From NCBI RefSeq assembly GCF_013167215.1, contig NZ_JABJWY010000039.1, positions 317,144 to 381,143 on the forward strand: a DNA stretch of 64,000 nt. Reading direction: 5' to 3'. The notes beneath the pieces are model-generated. The model worked only from the letters and a program-made list of their open reading frames with translations. It had not been told where the DNA came from and did no database searches. This stretch comes from Sphingobacterium prati. GTDB lineage: Bacteria > Bacteroidota > Bacteroidia > Sphingobacteriales > Sphingobacteriaceae. The position numbers and the translations under genes were made by a program. Shown here one piece after another: positions 18,647 to 28,209 of the stretch (positions within the stretch are counted from its first letter, which is position 1; each line of letters starts with the position of its first letter).

Positions 18647-20977
18647 CTAAAATTTATAATTGATATTAAAGGAAGCCATCATTCCCTGACCTCTTACATA
18701 TTCCTCATTTAACGCACGGTATTGACTTACAACTGGGTAGTAGTTCTTATTGAAAAGATTTTCAACGCCTAGTCCCAATGACCATTGTTTGTTGATCTGA
18801 TAATTCCCATTTAAGTTAAAAAGATCCACTGGTTTAACCGGCCCCTCGCTGTTTTTATATATACCTTTGTCGTTAGGCAGGAATCTGTCACGAGCTCCGG
18901 TATGTACCCAGAATAATTGAAAGGTCAATGGCTTGATCGGGGTATAATAGATATATCCCGTTGCTTTGATTGGAGCGATACGTGAGCCATTGAGGTAGGA
19001 TTTCGTGCCGTCTTCTTTTTTCGATTTTCCCTCCACATAAGCATAAGTTCCACCCACAGTCAGTTGGGGGCTGACGGTTGCACTTAGGGCTACTTCATAT
19101 CCATAGACATCCTCAGGAAGTCGTTGTGGCATCAGATAACCACCAATGTCTACAAGTTCCACGCCCATTTTTGAAGTACTATAATAGTAGGAAGCAGATA
19201 ATTGGAAAATACTGTAGTTGCTGGAAAACCCGATTTCGTAGTTATTGGTAATGATGGGATCTGTTTTTAGACTATCTAGATCGTTGTCTGTTGCCCTGCG
19301 GACAATTCGGCCAAGTTCATTGATGGCAAAACCCTGTGAAAAGCTTATGAAAGGATTGAAAAAGGAATATTTATTATAACGGAGACCGGCATTGAACGTA
19401 GCTCCTTTATACGGTATTTCGCCGCCTTTAACAGCGATGCTACCCGCATTGTCCGGGCCCGTAGCAATGGTGTTGAAATCTTTTATTTTGACGGTTGCAT
19501 TTTCATAACGGACCCCACCTTTGAAAATTAGATTTTCTAGGAAATCAATCTTTACTTGTGCATAAGGTGCCACGTTGAGCATATTCATGTAAGGAATATA
19601 GACTCTACCATCCGTTAGGTTTTGATCCGTGACATCATTTAGGAGATCAATTCCATAAGTGACATCCACGTTAGAATCAAATACTTGAAAAGGCGTGTTG
19701 AGATTGATACGCAATCCTTTTTTCTCAGAGTTGATCTGTGTTTGACCAGGACCATACCATGCCGATGCTTTTTCAACATAACGATTCATGGATCGAAAGG
19801 TGTTGTAATAAGCCGATGCAACGAGAGAAGTGGAGGCAAAAAGATTATTTTTCGTATAAGTCAGCATCGCATTGTGGTTGTAAGGCGTGCCGGCAGGTTT
19901 GCCAGGATCATCTCCTTTTATACCGATAGTCGGGGATTGTCCGTACACACCCGTTTGGCTGATGTATCTGTTGTGCTGGTTGCTTCGATAAAAATTATAT
20001 ACAGCGGATAGATTGGAACTGTTATCGATGGTGTAGCCAAGTTTGAGGAATGCATTGTATTGATAGGTATTTGAAAGACCATCTGTCTGACCGAGGGCTG
20101 TTCCATCACCATCGCGCTGAAGACCCACATAATCCGCCGATCCGCTGACGGTGTAATCCCAGCTGTTTTTTCGGCCATATAATGTTTGGGTGGCACGATA
20201 GCCCAACGTTCCGCCACTGTTTATAGGATTGAAGGTTGTTCTCAGGCTGGTAATTCCTTGGATAGGAGCTGAATCTTTTGCTGGATTGCGCGTGATGTAG
20301 TTAATAATCCCGCCAGCTGAGCCATTTCCATAGATGGAGGTTGCTCCTTTAATAACTTCCACACGTTCAATGACACTGGGATCGATGGTGCGTAGATCGC
20401 GCTGTCCATTCATTAATGGTGTGGATTGTGGGATCCCATCTATTAAAACCAGTACAGATCGCCCGCGTAAAGTCTGACCTGAATTGGTTGCTTTGTTGGT
20501 AGCCGTACCCAGTCCCGGAATTGTATTGCCAAGTATTGTTGAAAGATTGGTGCTGATCTGGCTTTGTGCTTCAATCTCTTTTGTTGTTAAAATGGATACC
20601 GAAGAGGGAACCGTAGAGATACTTTCTGCTTTACGGCCGGCAGTAACAATAATTTCATCTAAGGTCTGTGTGGCATTTAACTGAAATAGGATAGTGCCAT
20701 TAACTGTATCTAAACTGACTATTTTTTCAATGGGCGAATAACCCGTATAAGAAATGCGAAATTGAAGTGGAGTATGTCCTGGTATTTTATTGAGTTTAAA
20801 TTGCCCATTCGAATTAGAATAACCAATGTTTTTTCCGTTAAGTTTAATATTGGCCTGAGCCAGGGGTTGATTTTCTGTATTTTTTACGAGGAGAGACAGC
20901 TCTTGTGCATGTAATTGGGTCCCGAGAAGGACCAGGGTTCCTATAGCGAACATCGTATAGCGTGTTCTATTCTTCAT
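18647..20977 (-). CDS. TonB-dependent siderophore receptor
   Basis: A 776-residue outer-membrane receptor. It has a signal peptide (to about 24, LHA-QEL) and a carboxypeptidase-regulatory-like domain (about 25-105). The TonB box and plug follow, with LDEIIVTAGRKAESISTVP and GQTLRGRSVLVLIDGIPQS. The barrel ends ASFNINYKF. The shorter length and the plug sequence separate it from SusC proteins and place it with ferric-siderophore receptors. It is first in an operon with the PepSY protein. Two TAnnTTTG elements on the minus strand (20994-21001, 21010-21017) precede it. No convincing Fur box was found, so iron control is only inferred from family. Confidence 0.92.
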   Translation of the reverse strand: MKNRTRYTMFAIGTLVLLGTQLHAQELSLLVKNTENQPLAQANIKLNGKNIGYSNSNGQFKLNKIPGHTPLQFRISYTGYSPIEKIVSLDTVNGTILFQLNATQTLDEIIVTAGRKAESISTVPSSVSILTTKEIEAQSQISTNLSTILGNTIPGLGTATNKATNSGQTLRGRSVLVLIDGIPQSTPLMNGQRDLRTIDPSVIERVEVIKGATSIYGNGSAGGIINYITRNPAKDSAPIQGITSLRTTFNPINSGGTLGYRATQTLYGRKNSWDYTVSGSADYVGLQRDGDGTALGQTDGLSNTYQYNAFLKLGYTIDNSSNLSAVYNFYRSNQHNRYISQTGVYGQSPTIGIKGDDPGKPAGTPYNHNAMLTYTKNNLFASTSLVASAYYNTFRSMNRYVEKASAWYGPGQTQINSEKKGLRINLNTPFQVFDSNVDVTYGIDLLNDVTDQNLTDGRVYIPYMNMLNVAPYAQVKIDFLENLIFKGGVRYENATVKIKDFNTIATGPDNAGSIAVKGGEIPYKGATFNAGLRYNKYSFFNPFISFSQGFAINELGRIVRRATDNDLDSLKTDPIITNNYEIGFSSNYSIFQLSASYYYSTSKMGVELVDIGGYLMPQRLPEDVYGYEVALSATVSPQLTVGGTYAYVEGKSKKEDGTKSYLNGSRIAPIKATGYIYYTPIKPLTFQLFWVHTGARDRFLPNDKGIYKNSEGPVKPVDLFNLNGNYQINKQWSLGLGVENLFNKNYYPVVSQYRALNEEYVRGQGMMASFNINYKF

Positions 20978-21327
20978 GGTACTTTATTTAGATCAAATAT
21001 AAATTGATGCAAATATAGAATATTTAATTTTTCTTCATCTAAAAAACTGCTATTTTTTTCGCTTAATATGCTCATATAGCGGTTGTCTCATTCAAAAAAT
21101 CACCAACTATAAATAGGAATACAATTTGGAGGGGGCTTTCTTGATCACCATGAATATTAAGGAATAGAGGAATGTTTTGCCATCGTATAGGGGCCGTAGC
21201 AGAAAATCTATTCGATGTTGTTAAGCTACTCGTTTTATTTTCTTTATTTTGAGTACATATTTTGTTTACGATTTATTGATATAGGATGCCTATTTTAGCA
21301 ATTCATATTTCCATAATAAATAGGTAG
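20978..21327. promoter_or_regulatory. Divergent intergenic region with receptor promoter elements
   Basis: The 350-bp region between the siderophore receptor and the phosphodiesterase gene contains two copies of CAAATATA (20994-21001, 21010-21017), which read TATATTTG (TAnnTTTG) on the minus strand. The remainder has no credible gene, and no perfect -7 element was found for the plus-strand gene. Confidence 0.5.
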
Positions 21328-22233
21328 ATGGCTGCTTCAGATCACAATGATATACGGTTGAAAACGATTTCTGTATTTCTATTATTATTTTTATCTAGTT
21401 TATTATGCACGAAAGTTTTAGCTCAAAGCAACCAGAAGCTAAAGTTTGAATCTGTGGAAGCCATGCGCGCATACTTTAAGTATGCTGAGGGAAAGAAAAT
21501 CATCAGCGGTCACCGCGGGACTATAGAAGATGGTCTTCCTGAAAATTCTATTGTGGCATTTGAGGCTGTGTTACGTAAAACTCCAGCAATTTTTGAAATA
21601 GATCCACGCTATACGAAAGATAGCGTTGCGGTATTACTCCATGATGCAAACTTAGAGCGTGTGACAAATGGGGTTGGTCGGGTATCGGATTATACTTGGG
21701 CTGAATTGCGTAAACTTCGTCTGAAAGACCATGCTGGAAATGTCACCGAATATCCTATAAATACCCTTGATGAAGTGATTGAATGGGCAAAAGGGAAAAC
21801 CATTTTAAATCTTGATAAGAAAGATTTACCGCTATCAGCGACCGCAGCAATATTGCGAAAGCATAATGCATATAGCTGGGTTTGGGTAACCGTACATAAC
21901 GTTGAGCAGGCAGCCTACTATTTAACACAAAATCCAGATCAGTATATGTCTATGCATATCAAAGATCAGGCAGCCTTAGCTAAATTTAGGGCTTCGGGAT
22001 TGCCCTATGATCGAATGATTGTCTATATTGGTCCTGATTTAAGAGAATCGAATGCAGAAATGTACCGTTTTTTTAATGGGAAAGGGGTGATGTGTATGAT
22101 TTCGTCAGCGCCAACTTATGACAAGCTAACAAAGAAAGAAGAAAGAAAGGAAAAATATAGGGCGATATTCGCCCAGGGGGCATCTATTCTTGAGTCTGAT
22201 TTACCAATGGAGGTGGCAGATGCAATTGATTAA
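21328..22233 (+). CDS. Secreted glycerophosphodiester phosphodiesterase
   Basis: A 301-residue GDPD-family enzyme, which hydrolyses glycerophosphodiesters to glycerol-3-phosphate and an alcohol. A signal peptide ends near residue 32 (KVLAQS). The TIM-barrel catalytic set is visible: His62-Arg63 in SGHRG, Glu72 in PENS, Glu90 and Asp92 in FEIDPR, and His105 in LLHD. These match the general acid/base and metal ligands of the family. The gene stands alone on the plus strand, and its last 4 bp overlap the end of the convergent TPR gene. It may help take phosphate or glycerol from lipid head groups; the physiological substrate is unknown. Confidence 0.93.
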   Translation: MAASDHNDIRLKTISVFLLLFLSSLLCTKVLAQSNQKLKFESVEAMRAYFKYAEGKKIISGHRGTIEDGLPENSIVAFEAVLRKTPAIFEIDPRYTKDSVAVLLHDANLERVTNGVGRVSDYTWAELRKLRLKDHAGNVTEYPINTLDEVIEWAKGKTILNLDKKDLPLSATAAILRKHNAYSWVWVTVHNVEQAAYYLTQNPDQYMSMHIKDQAALAKFRASGLPYDRMIVYIGPDLRESNAEMYRFFNGKGVMCMISSAPTYDKLTKKEERKEKYRAIFAQGASILESDLPMEVADAID

Positions 22234-22655
22234 TCCAATTCGACGTTATCAGCCAGAAAATTAAAATATTTTGGTGATTCCTCTTCAAAAATCTCTTTTC
22301 CTTCCATCATATAGGCGCGAAGAAGGTATTCTTGTGCAGATTCGGTATAAGCTGTTTCCAGGTAACACTGTCCTAATCGTAGCATGATAAAGGGATTTTC
22401 ATAGGCATTTTCGATGATATTGCCTTTGGCATTTTCAAAGTGTGGAAGTGCATTTTCGAAGTCGTCCTCTAAGAAATAGGCATCACCAATGGAGGCTTCC
22501 AGCCAAAGACTTTCAGCGTGGACATTTTGTGGGCTAGGGATTAAATTGAGTGCCTCAGTCCATACCCTAATTGCTTCGCGAAAGTTCTCTTCATCACAAT
22601 AAGCATTTCCCTCTTCACTCAGTTGGTCGATTTTATCTAATATTTGATCATCCAT
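22230..22655 (-). CDS. Small tetratricopeptide-repeat protein
   Basis: A soluble, acidic 141-residue protein with no signal peptide. TPR-like helix pairs are visible at about residues 12-33 (EGNAYCDEENFREAIRVW), 50-75 (GDAYFLEDDFENALPHFENA) and 88-112 (LGQCYLETAYTESAQEYLLRAY). Such proteins serve as binding scaffolds. It is convergent with the phosphodiesterase gene, overlapping it by 4 bp, and shares no operon with the SusD gene downstream. Similar short TPR proteins are sometimes immunity proteins, but no toxin gene is nearby, so no function is assigned. Confidence 0.8.
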   Translation of the reverse strand: MDDQILDKIDQLSEEGNAYCDEENFREAIRVWTEALNLIPSPQNVHAESLWLEASIGDAYFLEDDFENALPHFENAKGNIIENAYENPFIMLRLGQCYLETAYTESAQEYLLRAYMMEGKEIFEEESPKYFNFLADNVELD

Positions 22656-22700
22656 GGCATTCTTTCTTAATGGTCTTTTACGAAGTTAGGAAATAATTGA

Positions 22701-22735
22701 AAAAAAAACACCTGAAATCTTAAACTTCAGGTGTT
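22701..22735 (-). terminator. Terminator of the third SusCD operon
   Basis: The arms AACACCTGAA (22707-22716) and TTCAGGTGTT (22726-22735) pair, and on the minus strand they are followed by eight T (22701-22708). It lies 22 bp past the SusD stop. Confidence 0.88.
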
Positions 22736-22757
22736 CAAATGGGTAGAAAATACTTTT

Positions 22758-24305
22758 TTATTTATTCCACCATACTTTGGTGTTGATCACATCATCTCCT
22801 TGTTGCGCCAGGGCTGCTTGATAATTTGATCTATTTGTACTTTGTTCTTTCAATGGATACACCAAACGACTTGGTATGGCATCGCCAACTTCGGGATTAA
22901 AGGTATAGGTGACGGGTTTGCCATCGATCGTCCCACTCCAGGTAACATCTCCTTTTTTGATGAGAAATAGTGGATAGCCCGTTCTTCTAATTTCTGACCA
23001 AGCTTCTATACTCTGATTGAAAAGTGCCAGATATTTTTGAGAAAGCACATGTTCTTTATTGGCAGCTGGCAGTTTGCTGATATAGCTGTTTATATCTTCT
23101 TGTGATACCCCCCATTTTTCCAGCGAAGCGCGGGTTCCTTTCTCATAATTAGTTTGATCCCAATTGTTATTTTCTGCCAAGAGGAATGCTACTTCGGCGT
23201 ATTCCAGGAGAACTTCGCTATAGTCAGCCGCGTTGATCGCGTCACTTGGTAAAGATATCTTATCCACAGGGAATAGATTTCCGGCGGCTAAGGGAAGCCC
23301 ATACGGTTGGCCGAAATAGGCATTTCCTGAGGATGTTGGTTTTGCGAATTTAGACAAGCGAGGGTCTACAGTTTTAAAGGGGCCACGTGTACCCTGAAGG
23401 GCTTCTATAAGTACATTTGAAATGGCAAAATCTTTTCGGTTGGCTGTCACTGTGGCCCGGAATAGTGGTGCTTCATTGGGTGGAGTTTTAGAATATTTAA
23501 ATACGGCATTATCGCTGTTAGCGGTAAATACGCCTTTCTTTATCGCATCGGCAATATGCGTTGCTGCCAATGCAGCATCTTTTGCCTTAATGCGATTGGC
23601 TATCCGTAACCGTAGTGAATTGGCAAATTTTGCCCAGCTGGCATTGGATCCCTTGTAGATAATATCAGCGGTGCCAAATGTGGTTGCTGTTGTATATTTC
23701 GTTAGGGTATCAGCCGCTTGTTGCAGTTCGTTTAGAATATCTTTATAGATTTTCTCCTGACTTGCATATTTAGGCGTTAAGTTGTCAGGGTCCTGTTGTA
23801 GGGCTTCAAAATCAGCGTCTTTATTTCCGTAAGACTCATAGGGAATATTACCGAAAACATCGGTTAACGATTGAAAAGCATAAGATTTAAGAATTCTTGC
23901 AATCGCAATCTGGTTCGCATTGGAACCTGCTGTTCCTGCTGCGGCGATGGCCTTAGTCTTTTCATTTGAATTGAGTTTTATAATTTCATTCAGATTATTG
24001 AGCGATTTGTAAGTTGCCGTCCAGTAATTATCGGAATAACTCGTTGGTATTTGATAACGCGATTGATCTGTGTATATATTTTGGGCAAAATATTGTGCAA
24101 ATAATTGTGCTCCACGTAAACTGACCTCTTCGCTTCGTAAGGCATTAATCAATTGCTTTTCGGCCGTTACCAAAATTGTCGGTGTTGTGACGGTAGCGGG
24201 ACGGTTAGGATCTGTATTTATATCGTTAAACGTAGACTTAGAGCATGATGTAACAATAAGTAAAGCACCGATTACTGAAGCATATAATATAGTTGATATT
24301 TTCAT
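22758..24305 (-). CDS. SusD/RagB family lipoprotein (SusD-like_2 type)
   Basis: Surface nutrient-binding lipoprotein of 515 residues. The signal ends in a lipobox (LLIVTSC, Cys about 21), followed by FNDINTDPNRP, which is a hallmark of the SusD-like_2 subfamily (PF12771). The C-terminal half has WSEIRRTGYPLFL and RLVYPLKEQSTN, also typical. It follows its SusC partner by 5 bp, so the two genes are co-translated. Members of this subfamily often handle non-glycan or peptide-like substrates, but the cargo here is unknown. The terminator at 22701-22735 ends the transcript. Confidence 0.95.
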   Translation of the reverse strand: MKISTILYASVIGALLIVTSCSKSTFNDINTDPNRPATVTTPTILVTAEKQLINALRSEEVSLRGAQLFAQYFAQNIYTDQSRYQIPTSYSDNYWTATYKSLNNLNEIIKLNSNEKTKAIAAAGTAGSNANQIAIARILKSYAFQSLTDVFGNIPYESYGNKDADFEALQQDPDNLTPKYASQEKIYKDILNELQQAADTLTKYTTATTFGTADIIYKGSNASWAKFANSLRLRIANRIKAKDAALAATHIADAIKKGVFTANSDNAVFKYSKTPPNEAPLFRATVTANRKDFAISNVLIEALQGTRGPFKTVDPRLSKFAKPTSSGNAYFGQPYGLPLAAGNLFPVDKISLPSDAINAADYSEVLLEYAEVAFLLAENNNWDQTNYEKGTRASLEKWGVSQEDINSYISKLPAANKEHVLSQKYLALFNQSIEAWSEIRRTGYPLFLIKKGDVTWSGTIDGKPVTYTFNPEVGDAIPSRLVYPLKEQSTNRSNYQAALAQQGDDVINTKVWWNK

Positions 24306-24310
24306 TTTTT

Positions 24311-27300
24311 TTAAAATTTAAGGTTTACATTAAAACCGTAAGTAACAGGAACAGGAATGTTACCACCTTCAATGCCCTGTACATTACCGCCACTGGAGGT
24401 GAATTCAGGATCAATGTATTTACTCTTGGTATAGATATTCCAAAGATTACGGCCATAGACATTGACCCCAATATTTTTAATGACTTTGGCATTGGCTAAT
24501 TTGAAATTATAACCCAGCGTCACTTCTCTCAGTTTAACATAAGTGGCATCAAAAATGGAAAAAGTGGTCGGACCATTGTACTCATTGCGCGCCCATTGCT
24601 GCGCTGTAATATTGGTGGTATTTTGTTGAACGTTCTCAACGGCATATGTACCGTCGCTGTGGAATGTTACATCGCCTTTGACACCATCCAAAATAACACC
24701 CGTTTCACGGATATTATTAGCCGCTGTTTTGTCCAGGATGCCTGAATACATACCAACTTTATATGTTTGGGAGAAAAAATTTCCGCCAACACGACCTGAA
24801 ACCAAAAATCCTAAGCTAAAGTTTTTGTAGCGGAAGCTATTTTGAAAGCCAAAAGTAAAATCAGGTAGAATTGATCCTAGTGGAACTAATTGGGAGGTCT
24901 TCATGTACGTTCCATCTGCCTGAACAACACGTTGTCCATCTGCCGCATATACAAAGTCATAGCCTAAAAATTGTCCATAAGACTCGCCTTCACGTGCGAC
25001 TAATTCAACTAACGAATTACTCAAACTCAATGTATTTACCTGATCGTCTAATTTGATCACTTTGTTTTTGTTTTTGGCCCAGTTAATTGTAGCGTCCCAA
25101 GTAAAGTTTTCATTTTTGATTGGCGTACCATTAAGAACAATTTCGAGACCTTTGTTATTAATTTTTCCCGCATTAAATACTTTGCTTGCGTATCCAAAAG
25201 ACGAAGAAACAGGGACAGGTAGGATTTGATTTCTGGAATTATTGTTGTAATAGGTTATATCAAACCCTAAGCGATTTTTGAACAGTTGTACATTCAGGCC
25301 TGTCTCCCAAGAGCTGGTAATTTCGGGTTTTAAATTAGCATTTGGTTTTATGCTCGGGAGGCCATAGGAAGCTTGCCCTTCATATGATTGCTCAGGCTCA
25401 TAGACCTTATACAGTTGATAAGGGTCTGTGTCATTTCCTACTTGGGCCCATCCCAAACGTATTTTTCCGAAACTTAACCAGTCCAATTGTTTAAATGCTT
25501 CTAATTGACTAAAAACAAAACTACCTGTCAAGGAAGGATATATAAATGAGTTGTTGTTTGTTGGTAATGTTGAAGACCAGTCATTGCGTACTGTTCCATC
25601 CAAGTATAGCAAATCATTATAGCCCAAAGAAAAGCTTCCATAAACTGATGCAATGCGTCTGTGATATTTAAAGTTGTCAATTTTGACTGAATTCGCATTT
25701 TTTAGATTGTAATAATTTGGAATAATTAGACCTCCTTGCGTAATGGCATAATCTTGCTTGCGCTGTTGGTCACGAAGATTGGCTCCGATATTTCCAATAA
25801 GTGAGAATTTATCCCAGTTTTTTTTTGCTGTAGCTAAAAATTCATAATTATATTCGTTTAGTTTATTGCTTGTCTCTTCATACTGTGAAGTGCTGCGAGA
25901 GTATACAGCGATACGGTCCTGAGATTGGAACGAATAAATATCGCCATGTACTTTGGCTCCTAAGGAAAGCCAGCTATTCAAGTCATATTGTAATCCAATA
26001 TTTCCATAAAAGCGGTCTCTATTATCTTCCATATAAGACTCGTAAGCAGACCAGTAGGGGTTATCGATAAAACGCGTTGCTTCTGCTGTAGGCGTATTTT
26101 GCCATCCAGTACGATTCCATGCCAATGGAGTTCCATCCTCACGCTTATAATTTTCCAATATCTTGTAATCCACTTGTACTGCTCCCCATTGGAATGCCTC
26201 GAGGATAATATTTCTGTTGGATGCACCTGTCCATGGGCGGCCTACGGATGCGTTACGGATGTAGTTGAAATTAGAATTAATTTTCAATTTTCCTAGCTGT
26301 GTTCCTCCGGAAAAGTTAAACGTATTACGACCTAAACTAGAATTTGGAGTTGTTCCTTTTACATTTTTGTTGGTGTAGGAAAATCGGTAATTTGTATTTC
26401 CACTATTGCCGGCGATAGCAAAATTATTGGTATTGGCTACACCAGTCCGAAAGAAATAACTGACATCATTTTTTGGATAAAGCCATGGCGACGGATTCAG
26501 GTAATTGGATTCGTCTTCAGGGTTTAAATTATACCACTGTAAGACAGGTGTACCATCGAGTTTAGGACCCCAGCTTTCATCTGCAGCATAATCTACGATT
26601 TTGTAGTCTGTACCATTGATATTTTGCGTTTGAAAAGCAGTAGAGTAACCCTGACCGTATAAATGTTGTCTTTTTGGAAGTCGAACAATATTCTCAAAAT
26701 CAACACCAGTGTTTAACGAAATATCTATCTTTTCTCCCTTTGATGCACGCTTTGTGGTAATTAATATAACACCATTAGCGGCTCTCGAACCATATAAGGC
26801 GGCCGCTGAAGGGCCCTTTAATACGGAGATGTTATCGATATCGTCAGGATTGATATCTTGTATCATATTACCGACATCTTTACCCGCGCTACCATTGATG
26901 GTTGATGAGGAGTTTAAATCGGTGTTATCAATTGGAGTTCCATCAATAACATATAACGGTTGGTTATTTCCCGCAATTGAATTGATACCTCGAAGTAAAA
27001 CATGGGAGGATCCGCCCATATTACCACCGGATGTAGTCACTTGAAGACCAGCAACTTTTCCTGAAAGTGCACTAAGCGCGTTAGTGGGACGTGTTTGAAG
27101 TTCAACAGATTTGACTTCTTGGACTGCATATCCTAATGATTTCTTTTCGCGCGAAATACCCAAGGCTGTTACAACAACTTCATCCAATTGGGAACTCGTC
27201 GGTGAAAGTTGAATAGTAGTGAGCCCGCCTGGATTGGTTTGAACTGTTTTAGAATCAAAACCAATAAATTGAACTTGGATACTGATAGAACTTCCGTTTG

Positions 27301-27493
27301 AAGGTAATTCAAATAGACCATTATTATCTGTTTGAACCTGTTTTTTACTGATTGTTTCTGTAATCGTTGCCCCTTGGATAGGGTTATTGTTATTATCAAT
27401 TACTTTACCTTTTATCGTGGATTGAGCGTATAGTGTGCTGGAGCCTAAACAAAGCGCTGCCATTACGACAAAATCGATGTTATTTTTTGCCAT
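24311..27493 (-). CDS. SusC/RagA family TonB-linked outer membrane transporter
   Basis: A 1060-residue SusC transporter. The signal peptide ends near LYA-QST, and a carboxypeptidase-regulatory-like domain spans about 27-105. LDEVVVTALGISREKKSLGYAVQE is read across the TonB-box region. The plug has HVLLRGINSIAGNNQPLYVIDG and VLKGPSAAALYGSRAANG, and the barrel ends in VPVTYGFNVNLKF. The LGISREKKSLGY variant is the form normally paired with SusD-like_2 proteins, which agrees with the next gene. A TAnnTTTG element on the minus strand (27641-27648) gives a leader of about 140 nt. Confidence 0.95.
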   Translation of the reverse strand: MAKNNIDFVVMAALCLGSSTLYAQSTIKGKVIDNNNNPIQGATITETISKKQVQTDNNGLFELPSNGSSISIQVQFIGFDSKTVQTNPGGLTTIQLSPTSSQLDEVVVTALGISREKKSLGYAVQEVKSVELQTRPTNALSALSGKVAGLQVTTSGGNMGGSSHVLLRGINSIAGNNQPLYVIDGTPIDNTDLNSSSTINGSAGKDVGNMIQDINPDDIDNISVLKGPSAAALYGSRAANGVILITTKRASKGEKIDISLNTGVDFENIVRLPKRQHLYGQGYSTAFQTQNINGTDYKIVDYAADESWGPKLDGTPVLQWYNLNPEDESNYLNPSPWLYPKNDVSYFFRTGVANTNNFAIAGNSGNTNYRFSYTNKNVKGTTPNSSLGRNTFNFSGGTQLGKLKINSNFNYIRNASVGRPWTGASNRNIILEAFQWGAVQVDYKILENYKREDGTPLAWNRTGWQNTPTAEATRFIDNPYWSAYESYMEDNRDRFYGNIGLQYDLNSWLSLGAKVHGDIYSFQSQDRIAVYSRSTSQYEETSNKLNEYNYEFLATAKKNWDKFSLIGNIGANLRDQQRKQDYAITQGGLIIPNYYNLKNANSVKIDNFKYHRRIASVYGSFSLGYNDLLYLDGTVRNDWSSTLPTNNNSFIYPSLTGSFVFSQLEAFKQLDWLSFGKIRLGWAQVGNDTDPYQLYKVYEPEQSYEGQASYGLPSIKPNANLKPEITSSWETGLNVQLFKNRLGFDITYYNNNSRNQILPVPVSSSFGYASKVFNAGKINNKGLEIVLNGTPIKNENFTWDATINWAKNKNKVIKLDDQVNTLSLSNSLVELVAREGESYGQFLGYDFVYAADGQRVVQADGTYMKTSQLVPLGSILPDFTFGFQNSFRYKNFSLGFLVSGRVGGNFFSQTYKVGMYSGILDKTAANNIRETGVILDGVKGDVTFHSDGTYAVENVQQNTTNITAQQWARNEYNGPTTFSIFDATYVKLREVTLGYNFKLANAKVIKNIGVNVYGRNLWNIYTKSKYIDPEFTSSGGNVQGIEGGNIPVPVTYGFNVNLKF

Positions 27494-27640
27494 ATTAAAA
27501 TATTAATAATGAATTATTATTGTCTGTTTGGAAGGGGTTATCGGAGATATTTAATAATTACCTGGAAAACATCTCCTTGTGACATTCGTTTTTCAAGCAT
27601 TAGTAGATAGTTTAGTTTCATGTGTTAAAAAATGTTAATG

Positions 27641-27648
27641 CAAATATA
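27641..27648 (-). promoter_or_regulatory. -7 promoter element for the third SusCD operon
   Basis: CAAATATA on the plus strand reads TATATTTG on the minus strand, an exact TAnnTTTG match about 150 bp upstream of the SusC start. Confidence 0.6.
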
Positions 27649-27750
27649 TAAAATCCATCTGATAACTATACTTTATTTTATGATTTTTTGTAAATTTTGA
27701 GTCAGAATGCGACAATAAAACTGATTGGTAAGACGAAAGTCACTTTGCAC

Positions 27751-27758
27751 TATATTTG
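27751..27758 (+). promoter_or_regulatory. Orphan -7 promoter element facing a non-coding stretch
   Basis: TATATTTG (TAnnTTTG) on the plus strand has no intact plus-strand gene downstream until far beyond 28.2 kb. It precedes the hairpin at 27918-27948 and the relic reading frame at 27976. Confidence 0.4.
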
Positions 27759-27917
27759 TTATACTGATAGTATAGATGTGGTATTCATCAAATATCCACT
27801 AGATTCACCAAGTATCTCTATGGATATACTCACCAAGAAACTTCATAAAAGGAATTCTATCTAATATGGAGAAAACAAAAGATGTAGATCCATTATGAAG
27901 ATATTTCTCGGTATAAA

Positions 27918-27948
27918 AAACACCTGAAGTGGGGAACCTCAGGTGTTT
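27918..27948 (-). terminator. Hairpin with minus-strand T run; near copy of the 22.7-kb terminator stem
   Basis: The arms AAACACCTGA (27918-27927) and TCAGGTGTTT (27939-27948) pair around a G-rich loop. On the minus strand T follows, so it could terminate transcripts from 28210-29197. The core AACACCTGA/TCAGGTGTT is the same as in the terminator at 22707-22735. On the plus strand it could instead be a leader hairpin. Confidence 0.55.
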
Positions 27949-27975
27949 AACCTAACCAATTATTAACCTAAATTT

Positions 27976-28083
27976 ATGAAAAGTATACTTTTTAAAGTAT
28001 AGAAAATTATATTCAATATTCATGCCATTATTCCTTTTGTTGTTTTATTATTTTCTTTTGTGTTATTTTTGTTACTCAAATAA
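27976..28083 (+). pseudogene. Possible relic of a SusC-type gene start
   Basis: An ATG at 27976 is preceded by AACCAATTATTAACCTAAAT, which resembles leaders of SusC genes in this group. It opens MKSILFKV and then meets TAG (28000-28002). In the same frame the next 26 codons give KIIFNIHAIIPFVVLLFSFV and a further hydrophobic run, like a signal peptide, before TAA at 28081. No SusC domain sequence follows. Together with the orphan promoter at 27751 this suggests a decayed gene start or a leader RNA. The remaining gap to 28209 is AT-rich and shows nothing else. Confidence 0.35.
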
Positions 28084-28209
28084 CCGTATTGATAGGTTTG
28101 GCATTGATTAAAGTGTCGTTTTTTGGGGATAATAGTCCTTTAGTTTGGCCTATAAATACTGCGTTGTTATGTCCTCTTTTTCGAATTAAAATGCTGATGA
28201 CCACAGTAA

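Noticed and set aside
20978..21060. A possible Fur box before the siderophore receptor
   Set aside because: AT-rich stretches were seen, but none resembled the Fur palindrome closely enough to claim.
22230..22655. Reading the TPR protein as an immunity protein of a toxin system
   Set aside because: No toxin, Rhs or secretion gene lies nearby, and TPR proteins have many roles.
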